Positions 1 through 12,450 of a stretch of DNA of 64,000 nt are shown piece after piece (position 1 is the first letter of the stretch; each line of letters starts with the position of its first letter). This DNA is from Zeugodacus cucurbitae (Eukaryota > Arthropoda > Insecta > Diptera > Tephritidae). The position numbers and the translations under genes were made by a program. The notes below the pieces were generated by a model that was not told the origin of the DNA, made no database searches, and saw only the letters and a program-made list of their open reading frames with translations. Location: the NCBI RefSeq assembly GCF_028554725.1, contig NC_071671.1, forward strand, positions 65,156,001 to 65,220,000, written 5' to 3'.

Positions 1-1030
1 CTAAATTTTTACTAATACTTAAACTGTAAAATATTTAAACTTTATGTTTTGCAAACTGTAACGTTTGAAAAAAAAATTAACTGTTTTGGTTTTTTGTAGT
101 CAGGTGGCAACTCTATTAATGTTTTTTGTAACAAATTTTTTTTTTTACTAATGTTGTTCTATTTTATTAATATTTTATATTTAAAAATAATTTTTTTTTG
201 AACATATGGCAACTCCTAACTTTGTTTATCACATGCATATCACTAACACCAAACCAAAATTCATTATCTGTTTAATAAAAATCGAATTGCAACGCACGTT
301 TTCGACTAGAAAATAAAAACACATTAAAAATAATTAAAACTTATGGAAACTCTACAAAGCAGGTGCAAACTCCAACAACAAGTCGCCATAATCACACACA
401 CACGGACTCAAGCACGGATTGCTTCGAACATAACCTCACACAGAAAACGGCAGCTCGTTTTTCCAACCTGCGATCCAATCAACTGTACTCATTTCAATTT
501 TTTAATCATTCTTCCACACTTCAACTTCTTCTTCTTCACGCACTAGTCCAACTAATAGCATATTCCCACGCATGTACAGGAAGCTTAATTAATGTCAATT
601 AAATGTTTGCTCCCGCTGAAAATTGCAATAAAAATTTAATTGCTTTTCCATTGCGCGTTTTTAATTTGCTCTTTTCTTGTTCTCCACACTTTTATTGTTG
701 TTGTTGTTTTCAGCACTCATATCTAAACTTTTATTAATTCATTTCCCACACTTTTTAAGTTCATTTTCACGCCATTAATGTTTTTCCGTTATGTCGCTGT
801 CCTTTTTGTGCATGCTCTTTCCGTTCGCTTTGAGCTTTTAATTTGATTTATGAAGCGTTAAAATGCATTTGATTATTTATTAATTCAATATCGATTACAA
901 TTTTGTTTTTTTCTGTACGGATAATCGTACACCTAGCTCGACTGAGTAAGTCTTTTTTTTTAATCTGTCACAGTGGAGATGATAAAAATTGTTCCTAAAG
1001 GATTTTTGAAATGAAAATATGGGTATTGAT
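1..1030. other. AT-rich non-coding stretch
   Basis: No gene or element recognised. The decamer TGGCAACTCT occurs at 105, with a one-base variant at 206; the same motif recurs across the window. Two short overlapping open frames at 343-602 have CA-rich, unstructured translations and are not credible genes. Confidence 0.5.
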
Positions 1031-1034
1031 TACA

Positions 1035-1620
1035 AAGCACACGAATGAAAGGTCTGTGGACCAATGATGAAAAAAATTCATAAATATCGGTTTATAGTGC
1101 TCGTTATCGGTTCTAATTTATCGAGAAAAGATTTAAAATTACCAAATTTATGAAAAATACTAGCACGGGAGAGTCTTTGGAACAATGATTGAAGACATTT
1201 AGAAAAATCGATTTTTATTTCTCGATTATAGAACTAAATTTATCAATTTTATACACAATGTAAGGAAGTGAATGGTCTCAGAATCATTGGTGGAAACAAT
1301 TTCGATATATAGAATTATTATTGATAATTATCGATTTTAATTTATCGATTGTATATCTAAAATTATCGATTTTATGACGAATGCGAGCAACTAAAAGGGC
1401 TTAGCACCGATGATGATAAAAATTAGAAACATCGATTTACTAATATTAGTTATCGAGTTTAATTTATCGATTATAGATTTGCAATTATCGAATTTATGAA
1501 GAATGTAAGCAAGTAAAATGATGAAAATTTTTGGAAAAATCTGTTTTTAGCGATAGTTATCAATTTTATTTTATCGATTTATCGATTCCAGATATAAAAT
1601 TATAGATTCCAAAGTCAATA
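1035..1620. repeat. Degenerate ~120-bp tandem array rich in TTATCGATT
   Basis: About five units start near 1039, 1157, 1254, 1378 and 1500. Each carries in the same order a GAATG(T/C)(A/G)AGCAA-like block, a CAATGATGA-like block, AAAATCGATTT, a TTATCGATTTTAATTTATCG block and a second AAAATTATCGA block. Spacing is 97-124 bp. Units differ by many substitutions and small indels, so the array is old. A weaker unit may lie at 960-1035. The repeated ATCGAT cores resemble DREF/BEAF-32 binding sequences of flies, but function is not shown. Confidence 0.75.
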
Positions 1621-3285
1621 GTGGAATAAAATAGTTTTATAAATAGAGAATAGAGATTAAAGTACATCCCACATAAATCAATATTGAATTCAAGGAGTAT
1701 ACGAGTAGTAGTTGGCAGTATTTAGAAGCTCATAAAAGCTTTCAAAATTATATTACACATGCAGGGCCTTAGATTAAATATTTTTTTCACCAATATTTAT
1801 GAAAAATTAATAAATTCCGATGTTCAATACCAACCCTAACATACGCATATCAGTCTCTAAATAAATAATTTTTTTCTTAAAAAAAAATCTATAAAAGACT
1901 CATCACATATTTTCGAATTTAATTAGCATTTCTTGCTAACATTTTGGCATGCATAAAAAATTTTATCTCACAAAACATCAATTTTTTTGTAACCACGCGC
2001 CTGAAAGCTGTATGTCCAAATACTGTCTCTTTCAATGAATCATTGATTAGCCTGAAAATGTGCGGCATGTGCTTATTATATTGCTGCTTTTATTATTCAT
2101 TTACTAATATGCATATTACGCTTTTTATCAAGCTTTGTGTTAACAATTTTAGCGCATCAATTTTTATTATATAAGGTTTTAACAACAACTCATAAAAAGG
2201 TTTATAAAAAATATATTAGCGAAAGTAAGTACAAAAACAATGTTTTTCGTGAACTCGTGATTGGAATATGAAAAATGTTGAAATTAATATTTTTATCGCT
2301 GTATTTTAATATGCACATAATTTATTTATTGAATTGTTAACGCGCAAGAAATCAACCAAATAATATCGCTCATACGCCCGGGTGGAGTCGTGAATATGTA
2401 AGGACTACAGTTTGACTGCGTTGTTGTGCGTGTATTTAAAATTGTTGTGAAAGCAAAAACAATAATATTTTGAATATTCTGGTTCAGTTGAAGTTGTTTA
2501 ATAATTTCAAAAATTATCAGTATTTAAATTTTTTTTTATTATATTGGCATATAGAGTGTCTAAAATTAATTATAATGACTCAGTTACCTACACAATAAAA
2601 TCCCAGTGTATCCTCTTCAGACATTCACACTCACATTTATTTCTTCAACCACTCTCCTCCTACTCATTCCAACCCACCTTTATTATCATCGTCTTAATTA
2701 TTATTAAATTACACAAGTTTACCGTGATCTACACATACCACTCTTGCTCGTTTTGAAATCGCTCAATTACACCTGTGTAACATCGCCTTTTGTTCTTGCT
2801 GTTCTTATGTCGTACAACCTGCTGACATACTAAATTATTAAATTATGAAAATTTACACTTCATTTAGCGACGGCTGACCTCAACACGTACGAGCAGGGGG
2901 ATCTGCTAGTAACCGGCAGCTAAATACTTTTGCCCCAAGGGAGCATTCTAATTCACTTTGCACTTAATTATTTTGTTATTCCACGAAAATGTTTGAAAAT
3001 TTAATCAGTTCGCTGAAACTAGTAAAAGTTGACCATTTTGTGTTAGTGAAAATATATGTGCCCTATATATTATGTATACATATATATATTTCGTTTCAAG
3101 TTATAAATTATGTGCGAATTTCGTGGAAACACCGAATTTTCGAAATTAGTGGAAAATTGCTTTGATGTTCGCTAAATAAACTTACTTACATAAAGAAGGC
3201 TTTGACTCATGAGAAATTAAGGCTAACAAATAAGAGGCTAAAGTGAAACGAATACTCTAATATTAATTCTCACTCCCAAATCCTG
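1621..3285. other. Non-coding stretch, nothing recognised
   Basis: AT-rich sequence with short open frames only (longest about 76 codons, no recognisable motif). A GC-richer blip near 2870-2945 has no coding signature. Confidence 0.5.
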
Positions 3286-3289
3286 ACAC

Positions 3290-3419
3290 AATTAATGCAC
3301 TGAGGATTACAAGTAATGATTACTTAAGGAAACATTTCCTCTCTAACCCAAATCTTAGCTAAATATTATAAAGCTTATATAGTAACTAACTCAACATCGG
3401 AGATTCTCACACTCAAATA
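3290..3419. repeat. Left part of ATTACATGTAAT repeat family, split by LINE
   Basis: Contains GGATTACAAGTAATGATTAC, a C/T-rich TTTCCTCTCTAACCCAAATC block, and ATTCTCACACTCAAAT. The same three blocks in the same order recur four times at 5458-6050. The LINE lies inside the CACACTCAAAT block. Confidence 0.7.
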
Positions 3420-5457
3420 TATATATATATATATATTTGGCGTAGAAACCGCTTAAACGATTATAGCCGAATCCACCAGAGCGCGCCACTCGTTCCTCCT
3501 TTTTGCTTTTTGGCGCCAACTGGAAACGCCAAGTGAAGCCAGGTCACTTTGCACTTGGTCTTTCCACCAGAGTGAAGGTCGTCCCCTTCCGCGGCTTCCT
3601 TCAGCGGGTACTGCATCGAATACTTTCAGAGCTGGAGTGTTTTCTTCCATCCGTACAACATGACCTAGCTAGCGTAGCCGCTGTTTTTTTATTCGCTGAA
3701 CTATGTCAATGTCGTTGTATTACTCTTACAGCTCATCGTTCCATCGTCTGCGGTATTCGCCGTTGCCAATGTTCAGAGGACCATAAATTTTACGCAAAAC
3801 CTTTCTCTCGAAAACCCCAAGAGTCGTCTCATCAGATGTTGTAATCGTCCACGCTTCGGCGCCATACATCAGGACGGGAATAATGAGCGACTTGTAGAGT
3901 TTGATTTTTGTTCGTCGAGAGAGGAATTTACTTTTCAATTGCCTACTCAGTCCAAAGTAGCACCTGTTGGCAAGAGGGATTCTGCGTTGGATTTCAAGGC
4001 TGACATTATTATCGGTGTTGGTGCCCAGGTATACGGAAAAATCTACAACTTCAAAGGTATGGCTGTCAACAGTGACGTGGGAGCCAAGACGCGAGTGCGC
4101 TGACTATTTGTTTGATGACAGGAGATATTTCGTCTTGTACTCATTCACCACCAGACCCATACGCTTCGCTTCTTTATCTAGTCTGGAAAAAGCAGAACAA
4201 ACGGCGCGGTTGTTTCTTCCGATGATATCAATATCATCGGCATACGCCAGCAGCTGTACACTCTTGTAGAAGATTGTACCTTCTCTATTTAGCTCTGCAG
4301 CTCGTATTATTTTTTTTAACATCAAGTTAAAGAAGTCGCACGATATTGAGTCACGTTGTCTGAAAACTCGTTTAGTATCGAACGGCTCGGAGAGGTCCTT
4401 CCCGATCCTGACGGAGCTTTTGGTGTTGCTCAACGTCAGTTTACATAGCCGCATTAGTTTTGCAGGGATACCAAATCGAAGGCAGCTTTAAAATCGATGA
4501 AAAGATGGTGAGTATCGATTCTTCTCTCTCGGGTCTTTTCCAAGATTTGGCGCATGGTGAATATCTGGTCCATTGTCGATTTTGCAGGTCTAAAGCCACA
4601 CTGATAAGGTCCAATCAGTTCGTTGACGGTGTGCTTTAGTCTTTCACACAATACGCTCGACAAAACCTTATATGCGATACTGGGGTGGGGTCTCCCTTTT
4701 TATGGATTGGGCAGAGCACACTGAGATTCCAATCGTCGGGCATGCTTTCTTCTGACCATATTCTACAAAGAAGCTGATGCATGCACCTTATCAGTTCTTC
4801 GCCGCCGTATTTGAATAGCTCGGCCGGTAGTCCATCGGCCCCCGCCGCTTTGTTGTTCTTCAAGCGGGTAATTGTTATTCGAATTTCTTCATGGTCGGTA
4901 ATGGAATATCTATCCCATCGTCATCGATTGGGGAATCGGGTTCGCCATCTCCTGGTGTTGTACTTTCACTGCCATTCAGCAGGTCGGAGAAGTGTTCCCT
5001 CCATAATCCCAGTATGCTCTGGACATCCGTTACCAGATTACCTCCTCGGTCCCTACATGATAATGCTCCGGTCTTGAAACGTTCTGTTAATTGCCTGATC
5101 TTTTCATAAAATTTTCGAGCAATACCCATGTCGGCCAGCTTTTCAAGCTTTTCATACTCACGCATTTTGGCCTTTTTCTTTTTACGTCTGTAAATGCGTC
5201 TCGCTTCCCTCTTCAATTCTCGATATCTGTCCCACCCCGAACTTGTTGTGGTCTTTTGCAACGTTGCAAGGTAGGCAGTCTGTTTTCTCTCCACTGCGGA
5301 ACGACACTCTCATAGTACCAACTGGTTTTTTGGCGTTGCCGGAGACCAATTGTTTCGGCTGCAGCGGTATGCAATGAGTTTGAGATGCCGTTCCACAGCT
5401 CCCTTATATCGAGATGCTGATGAGTACCCTCAGAAAGCAGGAATGTAAGTCGAATAG
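3420..5457 (-). mobile_element. 5'-truncated non-LTR retrotransposon (LINE), RTE-like, copy 1
   Basis: A LINE relic on the minus strand. Its 3' end is a short untranslated stretch (GGTTTCTACGCCAAATAT on the minus strand) running into a (TA)n tail at 3417-3436. The 5' end stops at 5457 before the endonuclease domain. The 11-bp direct repeat ACACTCAAATA flanks it at 3409-3419 and 5458-5468: a target-site duplication. The clade call (RTE-like) rests on the KNNKAAGADGLPAELFKYGG start of the RT and the LGHVVRM...GRGRP-type tail, as recalled from insect elements; it is not phylogenetically tested. Confidence 0.9.
3453..5294 (-). pseudogene. Reverse transcriptase of LINE copy 1, multiply frameshifted
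   Basis: Read from 5294 downwards: a basic linker with the WREHFSDLLNG motif (5294-4875); the RT finger segment KNNKAAGADGLPAELFKYGG (4863-4636); TMDQIFTMRQILEK and FIDFKAAFD (4663-4454); the catalytic LLAYADDIDIIG (4454-4104); LYKSLIIPVLMYGAEAWT (3938-3726); and the tail ending in GRGRPSLWWKDQVQSDLASL (3650-3453). The pieces sit in different frames. Compared with copy 2, about 40 bases are missing near 4470, removing the residues after KAAFD and shifting the frame. The AP endonuclease is absent. The element cannot be autonomous. Confidence 0.9.
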
Positions 5458-6050
5458 ACACTCAAATACTTGCATTAAATAACTGACTAAGGATTACATG
5501 TAATGAATAAAATTAAAATACTATTAATTAAATTAAAATACTTATAATTATCTGTCTAATCCAAACCTAAAGCCAAAAATTTATCGAAAAACCTACTTTT
5601 TGTGCATACCATAATAAAAGAATTCTGCGTTAGAGATTCTCGCAGCGCAGTTGTTGGCTCTAAAGCCAAAAATGGTCAGTCAAATAACTTTTTGTGTAAC
5701 AAAAATCTCACATTTTTACTATCGAATATTTTCATTAATTACATGTAATGATTACTTAAATAAAATTTCCTTGTCTAATCCAAATCAAATGCTAAATAAA
5801 AACAAATAACCTACTATTTACGCATACTGTACTAAGCAAAATTTTAAAATAATATCCCTCAAATGCTTACAACAAATAACTAGACAGATTACATGTAATG
5901 ATTACTTATGTAAGAATTTGCTGTATAATCCAAATTACTGTACTAAAAATAATTTAAAATTCTCACACTCAAATGCCTGTGTTAAAAAAACTGACTTCGG
6001 ATTACATGTAATGATTACTTAAGTAAAAATTTCCTGTTAACACAAACAAG
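5458..6050. repeat. ATTACATGTAAT repeat family, ~120-250-bp units
   Basis: The core (GG)ATTACATGTAATGATTACTT appears near 5495, 5737, 5886 and 5998, followed each time by TTTCCTGTCTAATCCAAAT-like sequence and often preceded by CACTCAAATGC and an AACTGACT-like block. ATTACATGTAAT is a perfect 12-base palindrome. Spacing is uneven because units carry indels; the unit at 5495 has an insertion of AAATTAAAATAC-like repeats. Confidence 0.7.
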
Positions 6051-8385
6051 ACAAGGGTACGAGAAAAAGAACAAGTAAACACAGGGAAATAAAAATATCA
6101 ACGATTCGAAGAAAAAAGTATTAATGTGATTTAAATATTAACGGCAACAAACTAATTTGCATATGTAAGTAGGCAACCATGAAGAGGATGAAGAATGTGA
6201 AGAGCGCTTGAATTGTGCACAAGCAACAACAACAACACAAATCAACAGGAATAAAGGCGGATATTTTAATATAACAGCAAAGAGCTAAGAAGGATTTAAC
6301 TACACACACATCCATCGAAACATATATAAATAGTGCTACACCTACCTTTTTCACGAGCGTGAGTGTTGACAGGAGCTGGACTCACACGCTGCCCGTTGGC
6401 AAGCTGTCAATAAAGAAATGAAAGACAGCAGCCTATATCAGCGTATATATGACGGCTTATTTGATTATTATGTAATTTTATTTTGAATTATTTACTTTCT
6501 TTTCTTTTGTTGTTGTTGTTTTCACTGCTTCTTTGCTTGGCCGCCTCGGCAGTTCAAGTAAACTTTAGTCTGCGCGCTCAAGTACTGGCGCGTGTTAGCT
6601 GAAGCGTATTTTTATTGTTGTTGTTTTATATTTTTGTATTTGTTGTTGTATTTGGAGTTGCCTATAATATTTTTTTTGATGCTGCTTCCTTGCAGCTGAT
6701 AACGAAATGCGCGCCTTTTATGCGATTTTCCACATTCTTTTCAACACATTTTCTTTGCGGATAATCTTTTTCCGCGTCTGAAATCCTACTCTTTATGTAA
6801 TTTCTTGCTTTTGTTAAGTAAATTTTGTCGCTTTTTTCACTTTGTGTTGTTTCGTAAATCCGGCAACGTCTATGCGTTACAGCAACAACAAAGCACATCA
6901 ATCACATTAGCAGCAAACGAGACGTGGACGTTGCCTTTGTCACGCTTACTTGGTTACTGTACACACATATGCATGTATTGTGTGCTGTGTTGTTTGCTTG
7001 TTGCTTTATTGTATTATCATGTGCTGTTAATATGTTTCTTTGCTTGCTTTAAGCTTGAGATATGTATATACCATATGCATGTATTTATTGTTGTTGTTGG
7101 CAAATTTCCTCATATATTGTTTAGTTGCTGTGTGTTGGAAAGCAAATATTCTAATTTAGTATGCACTGCAAGCCTCACCAACAACAACAACAAGCAGTAT
7201 TTATGCATATATAGAGTATGCGCGCCTTAAAGTATGCAAATGTAAGCAGAACAATGTAAGTTTGCGCTTGATTGCCGTTAGTGCTGTGCCTTGTGTGCAT
7301 GTTTTTTTTTTTTTTGTTCTCGGGTGCACACACTTGCATATGTATGCCTGCCACTTCGCCAGCGCTTGAAAGCAAAGCGCCAGCAGCCACCACAGCCGTC
7401 AGCAACAAATTTACAAATGTTTTTGCGCGGCTTTTTGTTATTGCTTTCGCTCTCTCGCTTTTGTCGTTCGCCCAAAAAATGTATTAAATTTCAATTTCAA
7501 TTGACTGTCATCCGGCATTTGCAGCATTTACTGTCTTATTATATTATATGAAAATCAAATGCACGCTTTAAACCTCACATTCGCACATACAAACAAATGT
7601 CTGCTTGTATGTGCAATTCCCTAGCGTTTACCCAATTTCACTTAAACAAATTGTGCACATAAATTCCGCAAAATTTTCCGTCATTGTCACATTTATGCGT
7701 TTTTATGTTGCGTTTAGTGTAAATTGTAATTTAATGAGTTTTTGTGAGCCGCATTTTGTTGGCGGCAAATGAAATAATATTCAGCCTGTCAAAGTGTGTG
7801 TTGTGGAAGGAAGTGGAAAAAGGACATGATTAAGATTTATGATTTGCATGCGAGAAAAAAATGTGAGAAGATGTTGCTTAGAGCACATAACGGTCTTACT
7901 TTTCACAAATTTGTGTGGTAAAAAAATTAGCAGGAAGGTTTAATATTTATTTTGGGCTTAATTTGATGCAGCACCAGCTGGGCGTATACGTAACATTTCA
8001 CTTCATATAAAAAAGATAAGAACAGTGTAACATAAAGTTGTGTAAGTGATATTCTTTAAGCAAGTATCGCTTGAGAAATTAGTGGAAACAAACTACTGGC
8101 CGTACCAAATTTTAATTTTTGAATCATTAATTATTCATCATGATATATTGCTGCTAAATTGGGGTATATCAAAAATGTTTGAGGTTATGAGGGAAAAAAT
8201 TAAATATTGTTTGTATTTTAGAAAGAAAGAAGATTAGTGGAAAAGGCTGAACCATCGATCAAATAATAAAGTTTCACGGAAAACATGAGGCAATTATTGT
8301 ATCCGCATGGTGTGTTGGTAATCGATTGTCAACCGTTTGATTCATTAAGTGGAGGTCTGGTGATTTCAATATAAAATATTGTAAG
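6051..8385. other. Non-coding stretch with GTT/CAA and microsatellite patches
   Basis: Holds (GTT)n/(CAA)n runs near 6215, 6512, 6618, 7090 and 7180 and a poly-T near 7303. Overlapping open frames at 6805-7551 on both strands translate to low-complexity peptides and show no family signature. Nothing else recognised. Confidence 0.45.
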
Positions 8386-8386
8386 G

Positions 8387-8636
8387 TGGGTCAAAATTTC
8401 TCAGAAATATCAATGTTGGTCGGTGGTCAGCCATCCATTAAAACCTGTTAAGTTTATTGTAATTTAAAAAAACTCTGACTTAAAAATTAAAAACCCTGTA
8501 AGTTCTAAATTTTTGAAAATTTTTAAAAACCCTTTGGCCCACAAACACCTCTCACCTAACACTAAAGTTATGCTAAGTTTCAAAAAAATCGGCTGACCAC
8601 CGACCAACATTGATATATCTGAGAAATTTTGACCCA
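8387..8636. mobile_element. 250-bp foldback/MITE with 46-bp inverted repeats
   Basis: The left arm (8387-8432, starting TGGGTCAAAATTTCTCAG) and the reverse complement of the right arm (8591-8636) match at 45 of 46 positions, separated by about 158 bp of AT-rich sequence. No coding content. Such long, nearly identical arms indicate a recent or conserved DNA-type non-autonomous element; the superfamily is not identifiable because no clear target duplication flanks it. Confidence 0.8.
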
Positions 8637-9670
8637 GGTCTTTAATCATTTTGAATTTTTAATAATATTGTAAAAATATGTGCTGAGTCTACTTTTTCGA
8701 GAAAGAAAGTAGTTGAATGGCTTGAAGTATTTTATGAGGCTTCTGAGATTTTAGAAAACTTGTTCTGCATAGTCCATACAAACCTGTTAATAATAGTAGA
8801 CTTATCTAGAAATGGACTCTAAACATAGTCGTGTTAGCATTATATAAATATCAGAGGGTCACAATATATTTTATGAATCGACTCCACAATTTTTTTTGTA
8901 ATATTTCAAGTATGAAAAGCTACGCCGTTCAAATGACTTAGTGGTCGATATATTCAAATAACCTCAGTAGCCATAATAGAACCTATCCAAATTTATTTAT
9001 TTTTTTCTATCACAATTAATTCGAGAACATTTAATGGAAAATATGATCTGATACTTTTAGGGATGAAAATCTTACCATTTTACCATACTGAAAGGCAGCC
9101 ACTTATTTCATATACCAAATTTGATAACAAAAACTAATAAAATATCGAATTGCACTATCAAGATCAAATGATCAAAAGTTAAAAGTTTATTGTAATTTGC
9201 AAATATTAAAATCACTAATTCTAGTCATACTATCACTATTGTGTGTTTATATGTAATCCGTTTTATATCGCTTAACTCTCGTAATGTACATAGTTTATTG
9301 TAGTCATAGGTATCACACAATTTATATCTATATATAATATTATATGGTCGACTTAAAAATGTCCGCAGTCTTAACGGGAAAGTACACTGTTGCCTTCATG
9401 CTAACACCACAAGTTTTCTATTTCCAATCACATTTATTTTTTTTCAGCTTCAATGAAGTTCTTGCTCTCGACACCTTTTAAAAGTTTTGAGTCAATCTTT
9501 TAATGCATTTCGTATTCGATTTTAGCAAGCCCTGCGCAATTTAACTGTAATCTCGAAGTATTGAGTACGAAATAGTAATCAAGTTAAAAGCATACATTTT
9601 ATAATCATCTTTATTGGTTTTTGTTTGCACATTTAGATACACCAAGTGAAGTTAATATTTAATAAAGCTT
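8637..9670. other. Non-coding stretch, nothing recognised
   Basis: AT-rich sequence without open frames of note, tandem structure or inverted repeats that I could see. Confidence 0.45.
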
Positions 9671-9674
9671 CAAT

Positions 9675-10211
9675 ATTTTATTTTATTTTATTTTATTTTA
9701 TTTTATTTTATTTTATTTTATTTTATTATTTTATTTATTTTATTTTATTTTATTTTATTTTATTTTATTTTATTTTATTTTATTTTATTTTATTTTATTT
9801 TATTTTATTTTATTTAATTTAATTTAATTTAATTTAATTTAATTTAATTTAATTTAATTTAATTTAATTTTATTTTATTTTATTTTATTTTATTTTATTT
9901 TATTTTATTTTATTTTATTTTATTTTATTTTATTTTATTTTATTTTATTCTATTTTATTCTATTTTATTTTATTTTATTTTATTTTATTTTATTTTATTT
10001 TATTTTATTTTATTTTATTTTATTTTATTTTATTTTATTTTATTTTATTTTATTTTATTTTATTTTATTTTATTTTATTTTATTTTATTTTATTTTATTT
10101 TATTTTATTTTATTTTATTTTATTTTATTTTATTTTATTTTATTTTATTTTATTTTATTTTATTTTATTTTATTTTATTTTATTTTATTTTATTTTATTT
10201 ATTTTATTTTC
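9675..10211. repeat. (TTTTA)n pentanucleotide array with (TTTAA)n core
   Basis: About 537 bp of almost uninterrupted TTTTA units. Between about 9812 and 9868 the unit changes to TTTAA for roughly 11 copies, then reverts. Sparse variants are two TTCTA-type units near 9950-9961, a TTATTATTTTATT slip at 9722-9740, and a short unit near 10198. Very low divergence suggests recent expansion by slippage. Confidence 0.97.
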
Positions 10212-12370
10212 ATTCCAAAAATTCAAAACTTTCAACTTTTTCGTACTTTCAGTAATTTTGCCTTCTATTTCTTATTTACACCAAAATTATTTCGCTTTTT
10301 ATTTTCCATTTGATATAAACTTTTTAATGAGTTATGTCAACTTCCAGTCGCCTACACAAGCTTTGCTTACACTCGACTATTCACTGTCAATTCAAAATTG
10401 TCACATTTCTGTTTGGGACAGTCACGAAATTTTCAACACCAACACCAGGCCAACATCGACCCGACAGCAAGCGCAGGTGAGCAATGGTAACTCAGCTGTT
10501 GCTGCTTCTTGCAAGGCCAAGGTAGCAAGCAACACCACAGACACACTCACACACGCGTGTTCATGTGCAAGAATTTGATTTTCTATACAGACTGAAACTG
10601 GAACTGGTTTGCTTGTGGGCAAAACGCACAAAACACCGAGCGCTGAAAGCAACAACGGCAAATGTAACTATGTAAATATAGGTTGGAGAGTGCTGCTGCA
10701 ACGGGTTTTGTCTCGGAACCCGCCATACGTTTCGAAAATTCGTCGGGTTACTGGCATTCAGTCACGCAGCAATAGCAACAGCAACAACAACACTAATAGC
10801 AATCAAACGCACTTTCCGCCATCTACCGTATGTTGTTGTGGAAATAATTGACTTTTTTGTTGTTGTTGTGTTTACTTACTTTCTTTTCTTTCTGCTTTGG
10901 TAGCTGTCGATAGCACGTCAAAAGCAGAAATTAAATTTTTCGGGTTTAGATTAGAGCAAGAAATAGCAACACATAGCCCTTGGCTAATTTAGACGAAATT
11001 CATTTATTTCACTTTCTCTGCGCACTTTCACTGTTGCTGCATGAACTTTTCACTTTTATTAAATTTTTGAATTTTGATTTTTGATTAAGAATTCTATCAA
11101 ACGAAATTTTAATCGCTTTCTGCACCGCAATCTTTCAAATCACTTTGACATATTTACATATGTATGTATATATGTATGTTGGAACACACAAACAAATGTA
11201 CACACAAATCTATGTGTCTGAGAACGTTGATGATGGCAACTGAGCGCCTCCCAGCTGGGTTGCACTGCGTTTTCTCTGTATGTATGTGTGTATGTGCGTG
11301 CGTTTGTGTACACTTCCGGCTGCGTTTCACTATTTCGGATCGCTTTGCGTTTTCATCCGTTAACCACGTCCGTTCTTGTAAGCAACACGGCTGCTACTGT
11401 TGCACAGCAGCCGAAATGGCAACTTGTGGCTGCCGAGACCGTCGCTGTTGCCGAAAACGGGACCGATGTGGATGCTGTGCCTGACAACGTGTCGAACAAC
11501 CACTCTGACTCCAGTGATGCTGTTGCTTCTAAACCCCCAACAATGTTTTTGCTATTATTGTTGTAGCGTCACTGGTACAAAGTGTGTACAACAACAACAG
11601 CAGCAATCAGCTGTTGTGATGCTGCTTTGGTTCGCCAGCAAAGTCTCCACTAATAAACAGATGAAAGCTCTTGAGAGCAGAGCGCGAGCGAGAGAATAAA
11701 AGAGAGCACACGAATGCTTTGCTGTTGCTTCTTATCAGTTGGCCCCCTTTATGACCTCTCACAACATCAACAACCCTGGTATATGGCATGTCGGAATTTG
11801 TTGTTGTTGTTGCTAGTTGTTGTGCTGCTATCATTCATGTCTGCAAAACGAAACTGATAAAGTTGAACCGAAGCAACAGCCTGTTGAAAGGCGATAATAT
11901 CTGCACATTTCTTTGTTGGTGTGTGTGAGTGTGTGTGTTTGTTTGTTGCAGGGACAGTTGGTCACATGGTTGTCATCTGTAAGTATTCATATCAGCATAT
12001 ATAATGTTTTTGTTTTATACGATGTGCGTAGTGATAAGAAAAAAAGTCGGAAGGTCTTTCCGTAAAGGCCTTGATACACAGCTGCATAGTGTTCAGTTAT
12101 TATCCGCATATGTGTCTCCTTTTGCGGTATTGAATATTAATCGTTTTAGTAATGTCAAATTGTCCATAAATTTTGATATTAAAAGATTAGTGAGATTAGG
12201 TTGAGGTTAAAGTTGAAGTTAGGCTTTTATGTGAAAGTGAATAAATTATGTGATATTATTATATAGGCTGAGTAGAAGATTTCATAGCGTTGAGTCTTCA
12301 AATTTCAGTTCTGCAGAAGACCACGTTATAGATAAAATTCAAACTCGCTTCATTTTCTCTGCTTCTACTT
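10212..12370. other. Mixed non-coding stretch with GC-richer patches
   Basis: Patches at 10430-10620 and 11220-11540 are richer in GC and in GCA/CAA trinucleotides than the surroundings. A donor-like GCAG|GTGAGC occurs at about 10477. No translated frame carries a recognisable domain. These could be untranslated exons or regulatory DNA. Confidence 0.35.
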
Positions 12371-12384
12371 CTTCTAACTTTATT

Positions 12385-12450
12385 CTACTTCTTCTTCTTC
12401 TTCTTATTATTCTTCTTCTTCTTCTTATTCTTCTTCTTATTCTTCTTCTG
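12385..12450. repeat. (CTT)n / (TTCTTA) microsatellite
   Basis: Runs of CTT interrupted regularly by TTATT, giving a leucine-rich spurious frame on the plus strand. Confidence 0.9.

Noticed and set aside
3503..5109. Plus-strand open frames across the LINE
   Set aside because: Shadows of the minus-strand reverse transcriptase.
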